Below are positions 32,998 through 40,816 of a stretch of 64,000 nt of DNA, in pieces. A program made the position numbers and the translations under genes. The stretch is taken from positions 62,001 through 126,000 of the forward strand of contig NZ_BSEV01000020.1 in assembly GCF_027922005.1 (NCBI RefSeq), in the 5' to 3' direction. This DNA is from Streptosporangium carneum. GTDB lineage: Bacteria; Actinomycetota; Actinomycetes; Streptosporangiales; Streptosporangiaceae. Within the stretch, counting starts at the first letter, position 1. Each line of letters begins with the position of its first letter. The notes under the pieces were generated by a model. The model worked only from the letters and a program-made list of their open reading frames with translations, was not told the origin of the DNA and did not search any database.

Positions 32998-35063
32998 TGG
33001 CCTGGCTCGAACGCCTGGTCCGCTACCCGCTGAAGGGCTTCGGCGGGCAGGACCTGGACCGGACGGCGCTCCGCGCGGGAGCGGGCCTGCCGTACGACAG
33101 GTTCCTCGCCGTCGCCAACGGCCGGAGTCCCGTACGGCCCGGCGGACGCTGGACCCGGTGCGAGGCGTTCGTCCGGCTGACACGTAATCCTGAGCTTCCC
33201 CTGTTCCACGTGGACGCCGACGACTCGGCTCTCACACTGGTCTCTCCCGGCGGGGAGAAGCTCAAGGTCGACCTCGACGACCCCGAGGCGGCCGACGAGG
33301 TGCTCGCCTCCTGGTTCCCGTCGGAGGAGACCAGGCTGGTGCGTGCCGAGGCGGGCTACTGGGACCACGAGGACGCCCACATCTCGCTGATCAACCTGGA
33401 GACGGCCGACGCCCTCTCACGGGCGGCGGGGCGACCGCTCGACCCCCTGCGTTTCCGCGGCAACCTCTACGTGCGGGGCCTTCCCGCATGGGAGGAGTTC
33501 GGCCTGCTCGGGCGCAGACTCATGGTGGGCGGGACCGAGCTGGAGATCCTGCGGCTCATCGACAGGTGCCGGGCCACCTCGATCGACCCGGTGAACGCGA
33601 CCGTGGACGTGAACGTGCCCGCCCTGCTGGGACGCCGGTTCGGGCACGTCTTCTGCGGCGTCTACGCCCGGGTGGTGAGGGGCGGCCCCCTGGGTTTGGG
33701 AGACCCGGTCGTCGACCTGGGGGAGAACGGAGCGACCCCTTTCGCGTTAGCCCGTCCGGCCACCACACCGGACTTCGCGGAGTGGCCCAGGGCGTCACGA
33801 ATCGTCTCCAGGGTTCGGGAGAGCCGTGACGTGGTGAGCCTGTGGTTGCGCGACCCGCTCGCGGGACTGCGCGAGGCTCCCCTGCCCGGCCAGCACCTGC
33901 GGATTCACGGCGGCGACGAGGACGGTCCGCTGTGGCGCTCGTACACGGTGTCCGCGGTCGAGGGCGACCTGCTGCGCATCAGCGTCAAACGACAGGGCCG
34001 CATGTCAGCCCTGCTCCACTCCGTCTCGGAGACCGCCCCCGACTCCACTCCTGACCCCGCCCCGAGCTCCACTCCCGATCCCGCCCCGGGGTTCACTTCT
34101 GCTCCCGCCCCGGAGTTCATCCTGATGAGCGGTCCCTTCGGCGACATGGTCCTGCCCGACACGGCTCCCTCCGGCGAGGCGGAGACGCACGATCACCACC
34201 AGGGAAGGGGGCTGCCGGAGGCGGAGGAAGGGCCTCTGCTGCTGGTCAGCGCGGGCATCGGGATCACGCCGATGGTCGCGATCCTCAGGGCGTGCGCCGA
34301 GCGCGGCACCGCCCGTCAGGTCACTCTCCTTCACGTCGCCCGCGACGGACGCTCCCTGGCGCTGTGGCAGGAGGCCGTACGGCTGGTGCGGGGGCTGCCG
34401 AACAGTACGGCGAGGCTGTTCCTCACCCGTCCCGGTCCCGGTGAGATCGCGGCGTACGCCGCCACCGAGGGAAGGCCCGGCCCCGACGTCCTCGCGGCCT
34501 CCGTTTCGGCTCCCGCGCTGGAGTCGGTGTCGGCTTCCCTGCCGGACGCCGGGCCGGTCGCCGGTTTGGGTGCCGGGTCGGGGGCCGGGTCGGTCGTTGG
34601 TTCAGGGGCTGGTCCGGGTGCAGGGACGGTCGCCGGGACCGTGGTCTATCTGTGCGGGCCCACCGCGTTCATGCGTGAGGCGAAGGCGGCACTCGTCGGC
34701 GCGGGCGCCGATCCGGATCTGATCCACTACGATCTGTTCGCCTCGCCGGACGCGGTTCAGCCGAGCGCGGTTCAGCCGAGTGCCCTGCGAACGCCGCCCG
34801 CACCCGGTCCCTTCACCGTCCACTTCGCCGTCAGCGACCTGTCGGCCCGCTGGGAACCCGGTTCCGGCAGCCTGCTCGACCTGGCCGAGGCTCAGGGACT
34901 TCAACCCCGGGCCTCCTGCCGGAGCGGCGTCTGTCGCACCTGCCTGCGGACCGTGTCGGCGGGTACGGCGGTCTACCTGTCCGAACCGCTCGCGGCCACC
35001 TCACCGGGAACGATCCTGCTCTGCAGCGCCGTTCCGGCCGGCGATCTGACGATTCAGTGCTGA
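32997..35063 (+). CDS. Four-domain fusion: MOSC_N + MOSC + ferredoxin reductase + 2Fe-2S ferredoxin
   Basis: A 688-residue fusion. The MOSC N-terminal barrel spans about 1-115. The MOSC domain spans about 120-240, with the presumed molybdenum ligand C191 in DRCRATSIDPVN. A flavodoxin-reductase-like FAD/NAD(P)H module spans about 265-590 (LWRSYTVSA; VSAGIGITPMVA; YLCGPTAFM). A plant-type ferredoxin spans about 605-688 with C641, C646, C649 and C676. Electrons would pass NAD(P)H, FAD, 2Fe-2S, Mo within one chain, as in mARC/YcbX-type reduction of N-hydroxylated bases. Low-complexity PAP and GAG inserts lie at about 342-365 and 520-545. It is translated with the ammonia-lyase upstream. The substrate is unknown. 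Confidence 0.82.
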   Translation: MAWLERLVRYPLKGFGGQDLDRTALRAGAGLPYDRFLAVANGRSPVRPGGRWTRCEAFVRLTRNPELPLFHVDADDSALTLVSPGGEKLKVDLDDPEAADEVLASWFPSEETRLVRAEAGYWDHEDAHISLINLETADALSRAAGRPLDPLRFRGNLYVRGLPAWEEFGLLGRRLMVGGTELEILRLIDRCRATSIDPVNATVDVNVPALLGRRFGHVFCGVYARVVRGGPLGLGDPVVDLGENGATPFALARPATTPDFAEWPRASRIVSRVRESRDVVSLWLRDPLAGLREAPLPGQHLRIHGGDEDGPLWRSYTVSAVEGDLLRISVKRQGRMSALLHSVSETAPDSTPDPAPSSTPDPAPGFTSAPAPEFILMSGPFGDMVLPDTAPSGEAETHDHHQGRGLPEAEEGPLLLVSAGIGITPMVAILRACAERGTARQVTLLHVARDGRSLALWQEAVRLVRGLPNSTARLFLTRPGPGEIAAYAATEGRPGPDVLAASVSAPALESVSASLPDAGPVAGLGAGSGAGSVVGSGAGPGAGTVAGTVVYLCGPTAFMREAKAALVGAGADPDLIHYDLFASPDAVQPSAVQPSALRTPPAPGPFTVHFAVSDLSARWEPGSGSLLDLAEAQGLQPRASCRSGVCRTCLRTVSAGTAVYLSEPLAATSPGTILLCSAVPAGDLTIQC

Positions 35064-35102
35064 ACGGGCGACCTCAGGGCCGTCGGGTGCGTCCGTCGGC
35101 GG

Positions 35103-35189
35103 CCCGAGCAGGGCGGTGACCAGGTCGCGGAGGCCCACCGACGCATCGAGTCCCGAGCCGCCGTCGGCAAGATCGTTTTGATCCCGTGA
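35103..35189 (+). pseudogene. C-terminal remnant of an MDR-family quinone oxidoreductase/alcohol dehydrogenase
   Basis: Just after the MOSC fusion stop, in the same frame, codons read PEQGGDQVAEAHRRIESR and then AAVGKIVLIP before a stop. This is the standard end of medium-chain dehydrogenases (AHR.xESGxxxGKIVLxP). There is no start and nothing of the rest of the protein, so it is a deletion scar. Confidence 0.6.
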
Positions 35190-35225
35190 CACGCCGGGCG
35201 GGGCCGGCGGGGACGTGGGGCGAGG

Positions 35226-36539
35226 TCAGCGGCCGGCCTGGAAGGCGGCCATGGGGATGGGCAGCCAGGCAGGGCGGTTGCGGGCCTCGTAGGTGACCTC
35301 GTAGACGGCCTTGCTCATCTCGAGGGCGCGCAGCAGGACGGCGTCCTCGGCGCGCAGACTGCCTCCGCCCGCGGAGTAGCCCGCCAGGAAGGACGAGCGG
35401 TTCAGCTCCGCCCATTCGACGGCCCTCGGGCGCAGCGACCCGGCGTCGGGGTTGTCGGCCAGCAGGTGGCGGGCGGCGTAGTCGAAGGAGCGGAGCATCC
35501 CCGCCACGTCGCGCAGCGGGGAGGACAGGGCGCGGCGTTCGGCCAGCGGCTGGCCCGGCTCGCCCTCGAAGTCGAGGACGACCCAGTCGGTGGTCGTGCG
35601 CATGACCTGGCCCAGGTGGTAGTCGCCGTGGACGCGCTGCACCGGTATCTCGGAGACCACGTCGGCGACCCGCTGGTAGGCGTCCTCGACCACCCGCGCG
35701 TGCTCGACGAGGTCGGGCACCTCGGTGATCGCCTGGGCCAGGCGGCGGCGCTGGTCCTCGACCATCTGCTTGACGTCCTGGGACTCCATCACGCCGGTCG
35801 GGAAGGCGGCGGCCAGCTCGCGGTGGACCTCGGCGGTGGCGACGCCGAGGCGGTAGGACTCGGAGCTGAAGTCGCCGCCCGCGTCGGAGGCGGAGGGCTC
35901 GAGTGAGGCGTACAGGTCGCGGACGCTGGTCAGGGCCAGCGCCCAGCCGTCGTTGGCGGTGGCGAGGAACTCCTGGGTCATCGCCAGGGTGGTCGGCTCG
36001 CCGTCGAGGTCGGTCTCGATCCAGCCGTACGGCTGCGCGATGTGCCCCGCCCCGTGGCGGGCCAGGGCGGTGACGATCTCCAGCTCGGGGTTGACGCCGG
36101 GGATGAGACGGCGGAAAAGCTTGCAGATGTAGGTCTCGCCGTACACCAGCGAGGTGTTGGACTGCTCCGCGCCCAGCACCAGGCTGCGCAGCGAGGTGTC
36201 GATCTCCACCCCCTCCAGGTGACGGAAGCGGAGCGGGCCGAGGTCGCGGTCGTCGGCCATCGCCTCGAGCAGGGTCCCGGTGAGGTCGGGGTCGTACAGG
36301 GCGTCGTAGTAGCCTTCGCCGATCCTGGCGTGGCTGAAGCGCCCGTCGGTCTCGCCCTCGGCGCCGAGCAGGAGCTGGTAGCGGTCGCGTTCCCCGGCCT
36401 GGCGCACCGAGATGATCAGGTGTCGCAGGCCGGGGCGCAGTTCGATGTCGGACTCGACGTGCAGTTCGTCGATCGGGCGCCCCTTACCGGCGAACCATCG
36501 TTGATGGGTGATCCAGCCGGAAAGGAGCTCCGTCAACAC
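35226..36539 (-). CDS. mak: Maltokinase (trehalose-to-glycogen GlgE pathway)
   Basis: A 437-residue kinase that phosphorylates maltose to maltose-1-phosphate using ATP. The N-terminal cap begins WITHQRWFAGKGRP, a maltokinase hallmark. The aminoglycoside-phosphotransferase-like catalytic loop is RVHGDYHLGQV, and the Mg-binding segment is VVLDFEGEPG. The GTG at 36539 has AGGAGG upstream and is only 4 nt from the treS stop. Position after treS and the family pattern make this Pep2/Mak. Translation is probably coupled. Confidence 0.93.
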   Translation of the reverse strand: MLTELLSGWITHQRWFAGKGRPIDELHVESDIELRPGLRHLIISVRQAGERDRYQLLLGAEGETDGRFSHARIGEGYYDALYDPDLTGTLLEAMADDRDLGPLRFRHLEGVEIDTSLRSLVLGAEQSNTSLVYGETYICKLFRRLIPGVNPELEIVTALARHGAGHIAQPYGWIETDLDGEPTTLAMTQEFLATANDGWALALTSVRDLYASLEPSASDAGGDFSSESYRLGVATAEVHRELAAAFPTGVMESQDVKQMVEDQRRRLAQAITEVPDLVEHARVVEDAYQRVADVVSEIPVQRVHGDYHLGQVMRTTTDWVVLDFEGEPGQPLAERRALSSPLRDVAGMLRSFDYAARHLLADNPDAGSLRPRAVEWAELNRSSFLAGYSAGGGSLRAEDAVLLRALEMSKAVYEVTYEARNRPAWLPIPMAAFQAGR

Positions 36540-36543
36540 GGCT

Positions 36544-38247
36544 TTACGCCTCCTGGGATGCGGGTGGCAGGGTGAACCAATAGAACCCATGCCCAGGAAG
36601 CGTCAAAAGATACGGAAGTTCGCCAATCGGTGGGAACGGAACACCGCCCATCGTCTCGACGGGCACCGATCCCTCGAAACGGCGCAGGTCCAGCTCGACC
36701 GGCTGGGGAAAACGTGACAGGTTGTTGACGCACAGCATGCGGTCGTCGCCCAGCTCGCGCACGTACGCCAGGACGCTCGGGTTCGAGGAGTTCAGCTCGG
36801 TGAACGCCCCGAGGCCGAAGACCGGGTGACGCTTGCGAATGTCGATCATGCGCTTGGTCCAGTGCAGCAGCGACCCCGAGCTCTTCTGCTGCGCCTCGAC
36901 GTTGAGCGCCTGGTAGCCGTAGATCGGGTCCATGATGATCGGGAGATACAGGCGTCCCGGGTCGCAGTTGGAGAACCCGGCGTTGCGGTCCGGGCTCCAC
37001 TGCATCGGGGTGCGCACGCCGTCCCTGTCGCCCAGCCAGATGTTGTCGCCCATCCCGATCTCGTCGCCGTAGTAGAGCACGGGCGAGCCGGGCAGGGACA
37101 GCAGCAGCGCGGTGAACAGCTCGATCTGGTTGCGGTCGTTCTCCAGCAGCGGGGCCAGCCGTCGCCTGATGCCGACGTTGGCCCGCATCCTGGGGTCCTT
37201 GGCGTACTCGGAGTACATGTAGTCGCGCTCGTCGTCGGTCACCATCTCCAGCGTCAACTCGTCGTGGTTGCGCAGGAAGATGCCCCACTGGCAGTTCTCC
37301 GGGATCTTCGGCGTCTGCGCCATGATCTCCGAGATCGGGTAACGCGACTCCCGCCGGACCGCCATGAAGATGCGCGGCATCAGCGGGAAGTGGAACGCCA
37401 TGTGGCACTCGTCGCCGCCGGTCGCGGGATCGCCGAAGTACTCGACCACGTCGGCGGGCCACTGGTTGGCCTCGGCCAGCAGCACCCGGTCCGGGTAGAG
37501 CCGGTCGACCTCCGCCCTGACCCGCTTGAGGTAGGCGTGGGTCCTGGGCAGGTTCTCGCAGTTGGTGCCGTCCTGCTCGAACAGGTAGGGGATGGCGTCC
37601 ATCCTGAACCCGTCGATGCCGAGGTCGAGCCAGAACCGCAGCACCTCGAGCATCGCGTCCTGCACGTCCGGGTTCTCGTAGTTGAGGTCCGGCTGGTGGG
37701 CGAAGAAGCGGTGCCAGTAGTACTGCTGCCGCACCGGGTCGTAGGTCCAGTTGGACGTCTCGGTGTCGACGAAGATCACCCGGGCGTCCTTGTAGAGCTC
37801 GTCGTCGTCGTTCCAGACGTAGAAGTCGCCGAACGGGCCCTGCGGGTCGTGCCGGGAGGCCTGGAACCAGGGGTGCTGGTCGCTGGTGTGGTTCATCACC
37901 AGGTCGGCGATGACCCGCATGCCGCGCTTGTGGGCCTCGTCGACCAGCTTCACGAAGTCTCCCAGGTCTCCGAACTCGGGAAGGATCTTCATGAAGTCCG
38001 CGATGTCGTACCCCCCGTCGCGCAGCGGCGACTCGTACAGGGGCAGCAGCCACAGGCAGTCGACGCCGAGCCACTGGAGGTAGTCGAGTCTCTCGATGAG
38101 ACCTCGGATGTCTCCGGTGCCGTCTCCGTTGGAGTCGGCGAATCCCCGGATGAGCACCTCGTAGAAGACGGCGCGTTTGAACCAGTACGGGTCGCGCGGC
38201 TTCTCCTCGTCGAAGGTGTTCGGAATTGGCTCAGGTACCTGACTCAC
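36544..38247 (-). CDS. treS: Trehalose synthase (maltose alpha-D-glucosyltransferase)
   Basis: A 567-residue GH13_16 enzyme interconverting trehalose and maltose. Catalytic residues are D217 (GIDGFRMDAIPYL), E259 (LLAEANQ) and D329 (LRNHDE). The family-specific opening DPYWFKRAVFYEVLIRGF and NSNGDGTGD-type calcium loop (DSNGDGTGD) are present. It has normal single-domain length, without fused maltokinase. It sits between glgE and mak and supplies maltose to the kinase. Confidence 0.95.
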   Translation of the reverse strand: MSQVPEPIPNTFDEEKPRDPYWFKRAVFYEVLIRGFADSNGDGTGDIRGLIERLDYLQWLGVDCLWLLPLYESPLRDGGYDIADFMKILPEFGDLGDFVKLVDEAHKRGMRVIADLVMNHTSDQHPWFQASRHDPQGPFGDFYVWNDDDELYKDARVIFVDTETSNWTYDPVRQQYYWHRFFAHQPDLNYENPDVQDAMLEVLRFWLDLGIDGFRMDAIPYLFEQDGTNCENLPRTHAYLKRVRAEVDRLYPDRVLLAEANQWPADVVEYFGDPATGGDECHMAFHFPLMPRIFMAVRRESRYPISEIMAQTPKIPENCQWGIFLRNHDELTLEMVTDDERDYMYSEYAKDPRMRANVGIRRRLAPLLENDRNQIELFTALLLSLPGSPVLYYGDEIGMGDNIWLGDRDGVRTPMQWSPDRNAGFSNCDPGRLYLPIIMDPIYGYQALNVEAQQKSSGSLLHWTKRMIDIRKRHPVFGLGAFTELNSSNPSVLAYVRELGDDRMLCVNNLSRFPQPVELDLRRFEGSVPVETMGGVPFPPIGELPYLLTLPGHGFYWFTLPPASQEA

Positions 38248-38289
38248 CAGTGGACTCCCGCTGTTTGCCGGTATGCGTACCCGGCCGGC

Positions 38290-40449
38290 TCACCGCTGGT
38301 TCGCCGTGGCACGCAGAGTGAAGATGTGTGCTGGGTGGACGTGAGGATCGAGGCGCACGTAGTTGGCCTGCCGCCAGAGGTACGACTCGCCGGAGAGCTC
38401 GTCGTCCACGACGAACTCGGCGTTCCAGTCGAGACCGAGGGCGGACATGTCCAGGGACACCGTCGCCTCATGGGTGTTGTGAGGATCGAGGTTCACGACA
38501 GTCAGGACCACGTCGCCCAGGCCGTGCCTTCGTGTGGCCGTGTCGTGGGCGCCGGGCAGCCGCTTTGAGAAGCAGACAATGTCCGGATGGTCGACGCTGT
38601 GGAATCGTAGGTTACGCAGTTCCTGGAGCGCCGGGTGTGCTCTTCGCAACAAATTAAGTTGCGTGATCAGCGGGGCCAGGCTACGGCCTTCTCGCTCTGC
38701 CTCTACCCAATCGCGTGGTCTGTACTGATATTTCTCACTATCTAGGTATTCTTCACTACCCGGTCGAACCGGGACATTCTCCGCAAGCTCGTAACCGGCG
38801 TAAACGCCCCACGTCGGCATCGCCATCGCCGCGAGGATCGCTCTGATATTGAATGCCGCGACTCCCCCGTGTTGAAGGTATTCGTGGAGAATGTCCGGTG
38901 TGTTGACGAACACGTTCGGCCGCAGGAAGTGTGAGGTCCTGTGGGAGAGCTCGTCGAAGTACTCCTCGATCTCGGGCCTGGAGTTGCGCCAGGTGAAGTA
39001 CGTGTAGGACTGGTGGAAGCCGACCTTGGCCAGCGCGTGCATCATCGCGGGGCGGGTGAAGGCCTCCGCCAGGAACAGCACGTCCGGGTCGGTCGAGCCG
39101 ATGTCGGCGATCAGCCGCTCCCAGAACGCCACCGGCTTGGTGTGCGGGTTGTCCACCCGGAAGATCCGCACGCCGTGGTCCATCCACAGCCGGACCACCC
39201 GCTTGACCTCGGCGTAGATGCCCTCCGGGTCCTTGTCGAAGTTCAGCGGGTAGATGTCCTGGTACTTCTTCGGCGGGTTCTCCGCGTAGGCGATCGTGCC
39301 GTCGGCGCGGACGTTGAACCACTCCGGGTGCTCCCTGACCCAAGGGTGGTCGGGCGCGCACTGCAGGGCCAGGTCGAGGGCGACCTCCATGCCCAGGTCA
39401 CGGGTCTTGGCGACGAAGGCGTCGAAGTCCTCGAAGGTGCCGAGGTCGGGGTGGATGGCGTCGTGCCCGCCCTCCTCCGAGCCGATCGCCCAGGGCGAGC
39501 CCGGGTCGTACGGCCCCGGCGTCAGGGTGTTGTTGGGCCCCTTGCGGAAGCTGTGCCCGATCGGGTGGATCGGGGGCAGGTAGACGACGTCGAAGCCCAT
39601 CTTGGCGACGGCGGGGAGCCGGTTCGCGGCAGTCTTGAAATTTCCGGACTTGGGGGCGACGTCCTGTTCGACGATCGCTCCCTCGGAACGGGGGAAGAAC
39701 TCGTACCACGATCCGAACAGCGCCCTGCGCCGGTCGACCCTGACCACGTGCCTGGCCGAGCGGGTCACCAACTCCCGCAGCGGGTGCGCCCGCAGCAGCT
39801 CCGCCGTCTCGGGGAGCTGGGCGACCGCGAAGCGGGCCCGGGGGTCCAGGTCGGTGTCGCGGAGCTTGGCGGCGACCGCCTGCAGCGCGGCCCTGTGCCC
39901 GCACACGTGGGACTGCGCCGCCTTCTCCTGCGCCTTCCCCCGTACGCTCTCCCGCGCGGCGGCCTTCCCCGCCGCCGCGGCTCTGGCGCCCGCCCGCTTC
40001 GAGGCGGCGGACCCGCCGCTCGCGGGAGGCGGGCCGACCGGCCTGCAGTCCGCGGGCCGTACGGCCTTCGCGGCGCGGTCGAAGAGCCGGGCGCCCTCCT
40101 CGCACATCAACTCGGCGTCCAGATCGCGCGGGATCTTGATGCCCGCGTCGTGCAGCCAGGTGGCCACCGGGTCACCCCACGCCTCGACGCGGAAGTGCCA
40201 CTCGCCCTCGGTCGGCAGCGTCACCTCGACGCCCCAGCGGTCGGTGCCCGGCGCCAGCTCGCGCATGGGCAGCAGCGGACCGCGCACGCCGTCGGGACCG
40301 GTCAGCACGGCCCCGGCGGCCACCGCGTCGTGTCCCTCGCGGAACACGACGGCGGTGATCTCGAAGGTCTCACCCGCGGCGGCCTTGGCGGGATAGCGCC
40401 CGCACTCCACCGTAGGCTGGATGTCCTGGATTGGAATTCGTCCGATCAT
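38290..40449 (-). CDS. glgE: Alpha-1,4-glucan:maltose-1-phosphate maltosyltransferase GlgE
   Basis: A 719-residue GH13_3 enzyme that extends alpha-glucans from maltose-1-phosphate. The N-terminal beta domain (about 1-115) is followed by the barrel, with nucleophile D433 (FRVDNPHTKP) and acid/base E462 (FLAEAFTRP). Their 29-residue spacing equals that of Streptomyces GlgE (D394/E423). Residues about 138-180 form an Ala/Lys/Arg/Gly-rich insert of low complexity, which explains the length beyond about 665. It is the first gene of glgE-treS-mak, with a 42-nt gap to treS. Confidence 0.95.
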   Translation of the reverse strand: MIGRIPIQDIQPTVECGRYPAKAAAGETFEITAVVFREGHDAVAAGAVLTGPDGVRGPLLPMRELAPGTDRWGVEVTLPTEGEWHFRVEAWGDPVATWLHDAGIKIPRDLDAELMCEEGARLFDRAAKAVRPADCRPVGPPPASGGSAASKRAGARAAAAGKAAARESVRGKAQEKAAQSHVCGHRAALQAVAAKLRDTDLDPRARFAVAQLPETAELLRAHPLRELVTRSARHVVRVDRRRALFGSWYEFFPRSEGAIVEQDVAPKSGNFKTAANRLPAVAKMGFDVVYLPPIHPIGHSFRKGPNNTLTPGPYDPGSPWAIGSEEGGHDAIHPDLGTFEDFDAFVAKTRDLGMEVALDLALQCAPDHPWVREHPEWFNVRADGTIAYAENPPKKYQDIYPLNFDKDPEGIYAEVKRVVRLWMDHGVRIFRVDNPHTKPVAFWERLIADIGSTDPDVLFLAEAFTRPAMMHALAKVGFHQSYTYFTWRNSRPEIEEYFDELSHRTSHFLRPNVFVNTPDILHEYLQHGGVAAFNIRAILAAMAMPTWGVYAGYELAENVPVRPGSEEYLDSEKYQYRPRDWVEAEREGRSLAPLITQLNLLRRAHPALQELRNLRFHSVDHPDIVCFSKRLPGAHDTATRRHGLGDVVLTVVNLDPHNTHEATVSLDMSALGLDWNAEFVVDDELSGESYLWRQANYVRLDPHVHPAHIFTLRATANQR

Positions 40450-40816
40450 CGCGTCTCAAGGTAGCGACGGCACGCCCGGTGCCGCCGAAAAAGTCGGCAA
40501 GAAAAGATCTTCGCTTCTTCGAACGCCCCCGTAGACCGGCCTCGGGGCAGGACGATGCCCTGACTCCGCCTGGACGGCCGGTTTCCCGGAGACAGGGCGT
40601 CGCGACCCATAGATGCGGTGCCCCAATAGTCCATCTTCATGCGTGTAGGTGGAAGAGTGCGGGACCTCTTACTGTTCGGCGAGTTGTCGTCCCGCCGTAG
40701 CCTCCCCGGAGATCATCTCGGCTTTGATGTGTTTGGAGCCGATAGATAGCGGTGAGGGGGAGACGCGTGAGTGTCCGGGTCGCCGTTGTGGCGCTGAGTA
40801 ACTAGGGTCTGGCAGC
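40450..40816. promoter_or_regulatory. 367-bp divergent glgE/glgP control region
   Basis: The shared upstream region of the synthetic (glgE) and degradative (glgP) genes. It contains the imperfect palindrome AAGAAAAGATCTTCGCTT (40499-40516), symmetric at AAG..AAGATCTT..CTT. No clear sigma-70-type promoter pair was found. No gene is seen. Confidence 0.45.

Noticed and set aside
35001..35192. A 63-codon minus-strand frame over the MOSC fusion end
   Set aside because: The plus strand of the same stretch gives a recognisable dehydrogenase C-terminus, which explains the coding-like composition.
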